From Diaphorobacter nitroreducens (GTDB lineage: Bacteria > Pseudomonadota > Gammaproteobacteria > Burkholderiales > Burkholderiaceae_C): DNA of 64,000 nt. This document shows positions 57,452-64,000 of this stretch, piece by piece (position 1 is the stretch's first letter; the number at the start of each line of letters is the position of its first letter). The stretch lies in assembly GCA_003755025.1 (NCBI GenBank), contig RJVL01000001.1:310001-374000 (forward strand). Direction: 5' to 3'. Made by a program: the position numbers and the translations under genes. Below the pieces are notes generated by a model, which saw only the letters and a list, made by a program, of their open reading frames with translations, made no database searches and was not told the origin of the DNA.

Positions 57452-59797
57452 TTACTGCGGGCTGTAGGGCGACTGGCCCATGCTGGGCGGCGTGGCGGTG
57501 CGCGCGGGCGGCTGGGGTGCGAGCGGCGCCAGCGGCGCAGGTGCGGCCGCGGGCTGCACGGGCGCGGCGGACGAGGCGGGGGCGGGCAGGGGCGGCAGCA
57601 CCGGCGCCTCGGACACACCGCTCATCATCGTGCTGGGCGCGGGCTGCGTGCTTTGCTGCAGCGCGCGAATGGCCTCGTAGCGGTCCACCATCAGTGCGTC
57701 GCTGGTGGCGCTGTCGCGGATCACCATGGGGCGCAGGAAGACCATCAGGTTGGTCTTCTGGCGCGTGCGCTTTTCATTGCGGAACAGCCCGCCCACCACG
57801 GGCAGGTCGCCCATCACGGGCACCTTGTCCTGGCCCAGCGCATAGCTGTCTTCCAGCAGGCCGCCGATCACGATCACGCTGCCGTCGTCCACCAGCACCG
57901 TGGACTCGATGGAGCGCTTGCTCGTGGAGGGGCCGTTGGCATTGGACAGCGTGCTCTCCGCGACCTTGGACACCTCCTGGTACATCGTGAGCTTGACGGT
58001 GCCGTTCTCGTTGATCTGTGGGCGCACGCGCAGCATCAGGCCCACGTCCTTGCGCTCCACGGTGGTGAACGGGTTGACCGCGCCGCCGCTGCCGCCGGTG
58101 TTGGCGTAGGAGCCCGTCACGAACGGCACGTTGTTGCCGATGATGATCTGCGCCTCCTCGTTGTCCAGCGTGAGCAGGTTGGGGGTGGACAGCACGTTGG
58201 CATCGCCCGTGTTTTCCAGGAAGTTGGCCAGCGCCCCCAGGTAGTACTTGCCGTTGATGCGCGGTGCGACGGCCAGGTTCATGCCGGCCGCCGGCTTGGC
58301 ATTGGCGATGGAGGTCACGTTGCCGGTGGCCGCCGCCAGCGCCAGATCCAGGATGTTGCGTCCGGCCACGCTGGAGTTGTTGCCCAGCACGCCCAGCGTG
58401 CTGCCGTAATTGCCCAGCACGCCCTGCCACTGGATGCCGAACTCGGCCACCTTGTTGGCGCTCACCTCCACGATCAGGCTCTCGATCAGCACCTGCGCGC
58501 GGCGGCCGTCCAGCTTGTCGATCACGGCGCGGATCTGGCGGTACAGCGGCTCCGGCGCGCTGATGATGAGCGAGTTGGTCGTCGGGTCGGCCTGGATGAT
58601 GCCGCCGGTGGACGGCTGGTTGGCATCGCTGCTGCCGCTGCTGCCCTGGCCCGTTCCCAGGCCCGAACTGCCCAGGCCGCCGGCATTGCCACTGGCATTG
58701 GTGCTGTTGCCCAGGCCGCTGGTCTGGCCCAGGCCCGATGCGCCGGTCCGCGTGAGGCCCCCCGACAGGTTGCCGGTTCCCGTGCCGCCGCCGCTGCTGG
58801 TGCCGCTGCCCCCCGCGCTGCCCAGCGCTGCGCGCAGGGTGGTGGCCAGCTTCACGGCGTCGGCGTTCTTCAGGTACACCACGTGGATGTTGCCGCTGGC
58901 AGCGGAGCTGCCCGGCGCGGCCGGTTGGTCCAGCTTGGCCACCAATGAGCGCACCAGCGCCACGCGCGCCGGGTTGGCGGCGCGCACGATCAGCGCGTTG
59001 CTGCGCGGCTCGGCCAGCAGCGTGGTCTTGAACGAATTGTCGGTCTGCCCCTGGGCCACGCCCTGCGCAGTGCCTGTGGCAGTGGCGCTGCCGCCCTCGA
59101 TCAGGCGCGACACCAGCGGCGCCAGGTCGGTGGCGATGGCGTGCTGCAGCGGGATCACCTCCACGTCGCTGGCGTTGGAGACGTCCATGGCCGCCACGAT
59201 GCGCGCCAGGCGCTGCAGGTTGTCGGCGTAGTCGGTGATCACCAGCGAGTTGTTGCCGGGGTTCACGTTGATGGTGTTGTTGGGGCTGATCAGCGGGCGC
59301 AGCACCGGCACCAGGTTGGCCGCGTTCTCGAAGTTGAGCTTGAAGATCTGCGTGACGACCTGCCCGCCCGCGGGCGTGCCGCCCGCGCCGCCTTGGGACA
59401 CGCTCACGTTGCCGGTCTGCAGCTTGGCATCGGCCTCGGGCACGACCTTGTACAGGCCCGCCGACTCGACCACCGTGAAGCCCTGCAGCCGCAGCGCGGC
59501 CAGGAACTGCTGGAAGGCCGCGTTGGGCTGCACCGCGTTCTCGGTCACCAGCGTGATCTGGCCCTTCACGCGCGGGTCCACCACCACGTTCTTGCCGGTG
59601 ATGGTGGCCATGGTGCGCGCCACGGCCTCGATGTCGGCGTTGGCAAAGTTCAGCGTCACCGGCTCGCTGGGCCGCACACTGCCGGCGCGCTGCCCGGAGG
59701 TTTGTGCATGAATGTGGCTGCTAACGCCCGTCAATAAAGCGCTAGCAGCTATCAAATGAAGAGTGAACCGCAGGGGGTGGCGGGGCAAGTTGGTCAT
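57452..59797 (-). CDS. gspD: Type II secretion outer-membrane secretin
   Basis: GspD forms the outer-membrane channel. The 781-residue protein has a signal peptide ending SSHIHAQ, N0 ([18 protein letters not shown]), N1-N3 ring domains, and a secretin core ending [20 protein letters not shown]. The N3 region contains a low-complexity Gly/Ser/Thr loop of about 70 residues (roughly 325-396), far longer than usual. The tail is Pro/Ala rich. The start at 59797 gives [20 protein letters not shown]. The hydrophobic core of that signal peptide is encoded by a dispersed repeat copy. It is preceded by gspN (4-base gap) and followed by gspE. Confidence 0.96.
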   Translation of the reverse strand: MTNLPRHPLRFTLHLIAASALLTGVSSHIHAQTSGQRAGSVRPSEPVTLNFANADIEAVARTMATITGKNVVVDPRVKGQITLVTENAVQPNAAFQQFLAALRLQGFTVVESAGLYKVVPEADAKLQTGNVSVSQGGAGGTPAGGQVVTQIFKLNFENAANLVPVLRPLISPNNTINVNPGNNSLVITDYADNLQRLARIVAAMDVSNASDVEVIPLQHAIATDLAPLVSRLIEGGSATATGTAQGVAQGQTDNSFKTTLLAEPRSNALIVRAANPARVALVRSLVAKLDQPAAPGSSAASGNIHVVYLKNADAVKLATTLRAALGSAGGSGTSSGGGTGTGNLSGGLTRTGASGLGQTSGLGNSTNASGNAGGLGSSGLGTGQGSSGSSDANQPSTGGIIQADPTTNSLIISAPEPLYRQIRAVIDKLDGRRAQVLIESLIVEVSANKVAEFGIQWQGVLGNYGSTLGVLGNNSSVAGRNILDLALAAATGNVTSIANAKPAAGMNLAVAPRINGKYYLGALANFLENTGDANVLSTPNLLTLDNEEAQIIIGNNVPFVTGSYANTGGSGGAVNPFTTVERKDVGLMLRVRPQINENGTVKLTMYQEVSKVAESTLSNANGPSTSKRSIESTVLVDDGSVIVIGGLLEDSYALGQDKVPVMGDLPVVGGLFRNEKRTRQKTNLMVFLRPMVIRDSATSDALMVDRYEAIRALQQSTQPAPSTMMSGVSEAPVLPPLPAPASSAAPVQPAAAPAPLAPLAPQPPARTATPPSMGQSPYSPQ
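59717..59757. repeat. Dispersed repeat copy encoding the GspD signal-peptide core
   Basis: On the coding (minus) strand this reads TTTGATAGCTGCTAGCGC, then a TTTATTGAC spacer and GGGCGTTAGCAGCCA. It is the same inverted AGCTGCTAGC...GCTAGCAGC arrangement as the terminator at 21360-21401 and codes for [13 protein letters not shown] without a stop. Confidence 0.8.
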
Positions 59798-59801
59798 AGG
59801 G

Positions 59802-60614
59802 TCAACCCACGGTGATGATGGAGCGCGCGCCACTGCGCCGCCCGATGATATTCAGAAGATTCGCCAGGGCCGCCTCCCGCCCGGGCGCGGCGCTGGCCTC
59901 GCCCGTGAAGCGCAGGCGTTTGCCCACCCACTGGCCGCTGCCCGACAGCAGCAGCGCGCCCTCCAGGGTGGACAGCTGCAGCGTGGGCGCGCCGCCGCCC
60001 TGCACCTGCAGCCGGTAGCTGCCCATGGGCCGCAGCGTGGACAGGCGCGAGGACAGGCCCAGCGCATCCAGCTGCACCTGGCCCTGCATCTGCAGACGCC
60101 CTGCGGCCCATTGCAGCGCGAACGCCTGGGTGCGCAGCTGCAGGCGGCCCTGCGGCTGCACGGTGTTCCAGGGGGTGCCCAGGCCCGCGAGCGCCGCAGC
60201 CGGCCACTGGCTCTGGCCATCGGCCACCTGGGCGCGCACGGCACCCAGGCCCAGCGCCACCTGCACCTGCAGCGGCGCGGTGGCGGGAATGCAGCAGTCG
60301 GCCGTCAGGCGGGCGCTGAGCCCGTTCCACGCGGGGCGCAGCTGCCACTGCAGCCGGCCGGGCAGGGCGGCCTGGTCCTGGCTGTCGGCGCCACCGGTCA
60401 GTACCAGGCGGGCCGAGCCGTTCCAGACGGTGCCGCGTGCCTGCTGCAGCTGCAGTTGCCCGCCGCTGGCCTGCTGTACGCCTGTGGCCAGCCAGCGCGC
60501 CGGGGCCCACAGCACCAGCGCGGGCAGCGCGCCCAGGCACACGCCGGCCACGGCCCAGCGCCAGGGCGCGCGCGGCAGTGTCAGCGAAGGGGTCGGGCGC
60601 AGGGAGCGTGGCAC
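59802..60614 (-). CDS. gspN: Type II secretion protein N
   Basis: The 270-residue product has an N-terminal membrane anchor (about 19-40, WAVAGVCLGALPALVLWAP) and a periplasmic beta-rich domain with repeated LQLQ, RLQWQL and GRLQLRTQ strands, ending in NIIGRRSGARSIITVG. This fits GspN, an accessory T2SS component found in some proteobacteria and related in fold to AsmA-like proteins. It lies in gsp order, 16 bases after gspM and 4 before gspD. GspN is not essential in several systems. Confidence 0.88.
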   Translation of the reverse strand: MPRSLRPTPSLTLPRAPWRWAVAGVCLGALPALVLWAPARWLATGVQQASGGQLQLQQARGTVWNGSARLVLTGGADSQDQAALPGRLQWQLRPAWNGLSARLTADCCIPATAPLQVQVALGLGAVRAQVADGQSQWPAAALAGLGTPWNTVQPQGRLQLRTQAFALQWAAGRLQMQGQVQLDALGLSSRLSTLRPMGSYRLQVQGGGAPTLQLSTLEGALLLSGSGQWVGKRLRFTGEASAAPGREAALANLLNIIGRRSGARSIITVG

Positions 60615-60630
60615 GGGCAGGGGGCGTGGA

Positions 60631-61176
60631 CTATTGCGGGGGCAGCGCCAGCACCAGCGTGCCGTCCCAGCGGACGGCGGCCGCGGCAGCGTTGGCGGGC
60701 GCGGCGCTTTGCACCAGGCGGGCTTCCAGCGGCACGGCGCGCGCGGTGCTGCGCGCCTGGTTCAGCCACTGGGCAAGGGCCTCGGCGGGGGCGCCCTTGA
60801 GGGTGACGGTGGCGCGGTCGCCCGCGACGTTCATCTGCGCGGCTGCGCCCAATTGCTGCGCCAGCGTGGTCTGCAGCGTGCGCAGGGCCTCGCCGCCGGG
60901 TGGGCGGGGCGCGTCCTTGAGCTGCAGCGCTTCGGCCTGCAAGGCCTGCATGCGCTGCAGTTGCGCGTCCACGGCTGCGTGGCGCGCGCCCGAACCGCGC
61001 AGCTGCTGCAGTGCGGGCGCCAGCAGTATCCACCACAGCAGGGCCAGCCCCACCACGGCCGCGGCGGCCAGCACCAGGGACTGTTCGCGCGGCGCCATGC
61101 GGGCCCAGTGGGCGCGCAGCGCGGCCAGCGCAGGGGGAACCGGCGCGGGCGAGGTCGAAGCGGTGCGGGTGTTCAT
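60631..61176 (-). CDS. gspM: Type II secretion protein M
   Basis: GspM binds GspL at the inner membrane. The 181-residue product has a short cytoplasmic tail with MAPREQSLVL, a membrane helix (about 34-54, VLAAAAVVGLALLWWILLAP), then a coiled coil (QLRGSGARHAAVDAQLQRMQ) and a small ferredoxin-like periplasmic domain ending in LVLALPPQ. The ATG overlaps the gspL stop as ATGA, showing tight coupling of the L-M pair. Confidence 0.92.
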   Translation of the reverse strand: MNTRTASTSPAPVPPALAALRAHWARMAPREQSLVLAAAAVVGLALLWWILLAPALQQLRGSGARHAAVDAQLQRMQALQAEALQLKDAPRPPGGEALRTLQTTLAQQLGAAAQMNVAGDRATVTLKGAPAEALAQWLNQARSTARAVPLEARLVQSAAPANAAAAAVRWDGTLVLALPPQ

Positions 61177-62402
61177 GGGCGGTCCTCGGCGCGCACCAGC
61201 AGGGCGCCATCGCGCGGCTGCGCGCTCAGGCTTTCCGCGGCCAGGCGCTGGTTCATGGCGGTGAGTTCCTCGGGTGCCAGCTCCAGGCCCCGCAGGCGCA
61301 GTTCGCCATTGGCATATTCGATCTGCGTGGGCACGCGCGGCGGGGGCAGCGCGGCACCTGCGGCGGCCATGAGCGGCTCCAGGTCGCGCCGCGACACGCT
61401 GCCGGCGGCCTGGCGCAGCTGCGCCAGTTCGCGCTCCATCTGCACCGGTGCATCCACGACGACCTTGACGTGCGGGAAGGTCTGGGTCAGCGCGTTGCGC
61501 ACGCCGGCCTGTTTGGCCGCCAGCGCCTGGCGGTCCTGCCACGCCCAGAGATTGAGCCCCACGACCTGCACCACCACGGCCACGGCCAGTGCCCAGCGCG
61601 CGGCCCGCCATTGGGGTGCGCGCGCAAAGGCGCTGGCGCCGCTGCCCAGCTTGCGCAGCGCGCGCGTGTGGCCGGTGCTGGCCAGGTCGAACTGCGCCAG
61701 GTCCCAGTCGCCACGCGCGGCCACCAGCGCGCGCTGGCTGGCGGTGTGCAGCTGCACCGGGCGGTTCAGCAGCCGCTCGGCCAGGGCAGCCACGGCGGGT
61801 TCGGCGCGCACGGCGGGCGGCGCATCATCTGCGGGGCGCGCCGCCAGCGCGGCGGCCGCGGCCAGCGGCAGCACGGCCACGGCCTGTTGCGGCCCGTGGC
61901 CGGTCAGTACCAGCTGGGCGTCCTCGGGAGTGCCGAGCACGTCGCATTCCTCTTGCCCGCTGGCGGTGGGGCCGGGAGCGAACTCGGGCACCACGCGGTC
62001 CACCGGCCGCCCCGCGGCTTCCAGCGCCTGCAGGGCGCCGCGCAGCCAGGCGCGGTCGCACACGGCCACCCAGGCAGGGCTGCCCGGCTGGGCGCCGGGC
62101 TGCAGCGCGAAGTGCAGTTGCGCGGGGTCGTCGAGCAGGTGTTCTTCGAGCAGTCCTTCCAGGACCGCGCGCAGCCGGCCGGCCTGGGCCGTCGCACCCT
62201 GCGGCAGCGTCACCTGCTGCCATGACAGCGCGCGCGCAGGCACCACGGCCACGATCTCGCCGGCGCGGCCCGGGTCGGGCAGCAAGGCGGCGGTGGTGCT
62301 GGCGTGGCGGGTGGCGGTGTGGCCGTCGGCCGTGAGCGTGTAGCTGTATTCGGCGGCGGGCCCCGGCGTTCCCAGGGGCAGGGTTAGGACAAGGGTGCTC
62401 AT
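61173..62402 (-). CDS. gspL: Type II secretion protein L
   Basis: GspL links the cytosolic ATPase GspE to the membrane platform. The 409-residue product has an actin-like cytoplasmic part (STLVLTLPLGTPG, VPARALSWQQVTLPQG, LEEHLLDDPAQLHFALQPGA, VCDRAWLRGALQALEAAGRP). A membrane helix at about 265-285 (RWALAVAVVVQVVGLNLWAW) and a periplasmic ferredoxin-like C-terminus follow. The ATG at 62402 starts MSTLVLTL. There is a 59-base gap from gspK, and it overlaps gspM by 4 bases. Confidence 0.93.
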   Translation of the reverse strand: MSTLVLTLPLGTPGPAAEYSYTLTADGHTATRHASTTAALLPDPGRAGEIVAVVPARALSWQQVTLPQGATAQAGRLRAVLEGLLEEHLLDDPAQLHFALQPGAQPGSPAWVAVCDRAWLRGALQALEAAGRPVDRVVPEFAPGPTASGQEECDVLGTPEDAQLVLTGHGPQQAVAVLPLAAAAALAARPADDAPPAVRAEPAVAALAERLLNRPVQLHTASQRALVAARGDWDLAQFDLASTGHTRALRKLGSGASAFARAPQWRAARWALAVAVVVQVVGLNLWAWQDRQALAAKQAGVRNALTQTFPHVKVVVDAPVQMERELAQLRQAAGSVSRRDLEPLMAAAGAALPPPRVPTQIEYANGELRLRGLELAPEELTAMNQRLAAESLSAQPRDGALLVRAEDRP

Positions 62403-62461
62403 GAATGGGTTAACAGACCATTTTAGGGGCGTGATGTGACGCTTCGTGCCAAGGCGGCCGG

Positions 62462-63607
62462 TCACCGCGCGCCAGCGGCCGCAGTGCCGGGAGCCGTCGT
62501 GCGCACGAGGCCGCCACGTTCGCGCCACAGCGTGCGCACGTCCCCACGCTGTTTGTAGACCAGCGAGCGCTCTTCGACCACGGCCATGTCCAGGCGCAGT
62601 CGCCCGCGCACTTCGAAGTAGCTGGACGACACCGTATGCACCGTGGCCGAGATGCGGCTGGAGTTGCCCAGCAGCTTGGCGGCGTCGGCCTCGCTGCGGA
62701 AGTGGTTGGAGTCGCGTGCCTGCACCAGGCGCTGCGCCTCGGCCATGTCCAGCCCGTCGGCGCTGGCCCACAGCACCACGGCGCTGGCGGTGTTGAGGTT
62801 GACCTTGGTGCGCACGGGCAGCAGCGTGACGTAGGGCGCGAGCGCATCCACGCTGCGCTGCGGCAGGCCCCACCACCCAAGTTGCGCCACGCTTTGCGGC
62901 AGCAGCGGCGCGGCGCTCGCGGAGTCACTGTCCTTGGCCTCGGCGCGCAGCATCTGCCGCGCCAGCATGTCCAGCTGTGCGCGCGGCAGTCCGAGGTATT
63001 CGAAGAGCCGCTGGAATTGCCGCAGCGCCGTGGCGTCCACCTGCCCCTCGTTGGCCAGGTTGCGCAGGTTCAGCAGGGCCTGCAGGTCGGTGATCTGGCC
63101 CGACAGGAAGGCGTTGGTGGTGTCGGTGCTCGCGTCTTCCACCTGGGCCACGTTGCGGTCGGCCGCGAGGAACGTGGACAGGCGCGCTTCTTCCAGCGGC
63201 ACCGACCAGGGTTCGGAGAGGTTGTCGGTGCCGTCGCCGCTGCGGGCAATGGAGTCTTCGCGCAGGATCAGGCGGGACCAGTCCAGCGCGCCGATCAGGA
63301 TCCACGCCGACTGGATACGTGCGCGCTCGGCGGTTTCGACTTCGATGGCGCGCCACTGCTGCCACATGGCCGCAGCCGCGAACGTGGCGACCAGCGTCAC
63401 GGTGAGCATGGCGGCCAGCAGTGCGGCGCCGGCTTGATGAGAAACACCCCGAGGGGCTTTGCGTCCACCCGCCGCTCCCGTTACGCGGGCGGGGCGGCGC
63501 CACCAGTGCGTCGGGGCCCTGGCACGGCGGCCCTCGCCTGGTGCGCGCCAGTCGCGTGTGTCGGAGGCGGCGGGCAGGACGGCGGATAGCGGGCAGGAAT
63601 CGGTCAC
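62462..63607 (-). CDS. gspK: Type II secretion minor pseudopilin K
   Basis: GspK caps the pseudopilus tip. The 381-residue product has the pseudopilin helix GAALLAAMLTVTLVATFAAA after a long basic leader; the cleavage Gly precedes AALLAAM. After it comes the large alpha-domain with LSTFLAADRNVAQVEDASTD and TNAFLSGQITDLQALLNLRN, and the helix-hairpin-helix-like KVNLNTASAVVLWASADGLD that is the family hallmark. The leader is about 55 residues if translation starts at the GTG 63607, which overlaps the gspJ stop as GTGA; no closer start codon precedes the helix in frame. The position of cleavage is normal despite the long leader. Confidence 0.92.
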   Translation of the reverse strand: MTDSCPLSAVLPAASDTRDWRAPGEGRRARAPTHWWRRPARVTGAAGGRKAPRGVSHQAGAALLAAMLTVTLVATFAAAAMWQQWRAIEVETAERARIQSAWILIGALDWSRLILREDSIARSGDGTDNLSEPWSVPLEEARLSTFLAADRNVAQVEDASTDTTNAFLSGQITDLQALLNLRNLANEGQVDATALRQFQRLFEYLGLPRAQLDMLARQMLRAEAKDSDSASAAPLLPQSVAQLGWWGLPQRSVDALAPYVTLLPVRTKVNLNTASAVVLWASADGLDMAEAQRLVQARDSNHFRSEADAAKLLGNSSRISATVHTVSSSYFEVRGRLRLDMAVVEERSLVYKQRGDVRTLWRERGGLVRTTAPGTAAAGAR

Positions 63608-64000
63608 GACTTGCCTCCACCCAGCAGCGGATTGGCCCAGTCCCGCGTGACCACGCCCGAGAGTGCGCCACCCGGCGGCAGCGTGAGCTGCAGGCGCACC
63701 CCGTCGGGGATGCTGGCGGCGGCGCTGCTCAGCCCGCCGACCGTGCGCGGTGCGCTGGCGCTGGTATCGGTGGACAGCGCATTGCCCCAGGCGCCGCTGC
63801 GGTAGTAGTACAGCTGCCAATTGGCCAGCGGCATCAGCACGGTTTCCTGTCGGCGCTCGGCCTCGCCGGGTGTGCGCGCCCACTGGGCTGCGCGCTGCCA
63901 GGCGGCATTCCATTCCGTGCGGGTGCGCACCGGGGGGGACTGCCAGCGCAGCCAGCGGGCGGTGCCGTCCACGCTGCGCCGCGCCCAGGCGACGACCAGC
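63604..64000 (-). CDS. gspJ: Type II secretion minor pseudopilin J, C-terminal part (cut by window edge)
   Basis: The frame is open to the right edge, so the N-terminal pseudopilin helix is outside the window. The visible 131 residues include WARRSVDGTARWLRWQSPPV, LANWQLYYYRSGAWGNALST and GVRLQLTLPPGGALSGVVTRD, the beta-rich C-terminal domain typical of GspJ (YYR...W...N.LS and a final hydrophobic strand before the stop). GTGA overlap with gspK supports the order J-K-L-M-N-D-E. GspJ forms the tip complex with GspI and GspK. Confidence 0.85.
   Translation of the reverse strand, partial: LVVAWARRSVDGTARWLRWQSPPVRTRTEWNAAWQRAAQWARTPGEAERRQETVLMPLANWQLYYYRSGAWGNALSTDTSASAPRTVGGLSSAAASIPDGVRLQLTLPPGGALSGVVTRDWANPLLGGGKS

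Noticed and set aside
60025-62343. Long plus-strand open frame opposite gspN-gspM-gspL
   Set aside because: Runs across several genes with tight overlaps on the other strand and is Ser/Cys/Arg/Ala rich, typical of a GC-rich shadow.

Overview
The window is a GC-rich chromosomal stretch from a betaproteobacterium, most likely a member of the Comamonadaceae (Acidovorax-like). Signs of this are an SAH riboswitch followed by ahcY-tlyA-metF, the rplM-rpsI / DUF6776 / bactofilin / erpA / anmK / M23 / tyrS order, a paired cphA'-cphA cyanophycin locus, and many copies of a short AGCGCT-rich intergenic repeat that I associate with this family. No phage, IS element, CRISPR array, tRNA or rRNA was seen. 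Almost all of it looks like ordinary chromosome; only the left 2.5 kb, visibly richer in A+T, has an accessory look.

Layout. 1-2490 (minus): end of a surface-polysaccharide type cassette (acyltransferase, polytopic membrane protein, start of an EamA/ArnE-like small transporter). 2500-4128 (minus): prfC. 4255-7792 (plus): promoter, SAH riboswitch, ahcY, tlyA, metF (SAM recycling and one-carbon supply). 7863-10159: a secreted hypothetical protein, rlpA, rlmJ. 10375-12261: transmembrane Ser/Thr kinase. 12416-14995: rplM-rpsI, DUF6776, bactofilin, erpA. 15058-19481: anmK and an M23 peptidase facing tyrS, then a bacteriohemerythrin. 19733-27770: LysR, DUF2917, glmU, histidine kinase, cbpM/cbpA, Lrp, glmS. 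27939-32014: NAD(P)-binding protein facing a LysR, DUF4256, alcohol dehydrogenase, a second-type infA. 32468-39016: translationally coupled signalling block (hybrid kinase, CheR, CheB, receiver-kinase) plus a lone receiver. 39131-42859: alkB, acyl-CoA ligase, FrnE-like DsbA, creA. 42856-50794: cyanophycin locus, with cphA'-cphA-creA on the minus strand and an ABC transporter plus DUF1854 gene diverging from it. 50990-52881: small hypothetical, EF-hand protein, 5'-nucleotidase. 52878-64000 (minus): type II secretion genes gspJ(partial)-K-L-M-N-D-E and gspF, with gspE and gspF separated by an LLM oxidoreductase and a CZB-domain gene.

How the parts work together. AhcY removes SAH made by methyltransferases and is placed under an SAH-sensing leader; MetF supplies methyl groups for methionine. 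GlmS and GlmU make UDP-GlcNAc, AnmK recycles anhydro-MurNAc, and RlpA, the M23 peptidase and bactofilin act on or near the wall. CphA and CphA' store N as multi-Arg-poly-Asp, apparently with a dedicated ABC protein and DUF1854 partner. The CheR/CheB pair sits with kinases rather than with a chemoreceptor.

The most unusual signal is the dispersed repeat family. About eleven copies sit in gaps between genes, where one forms a textbook terminator and two form 80-bp hairpins. Copies also read into genes: they supply the hydrophobic core of the GspD signal peptide, the last residues and stop of the Lrp regulator, and in-frame stretches of GlmU and AnmK. All family assignments are by reading and memory of protein families; no database search was run.
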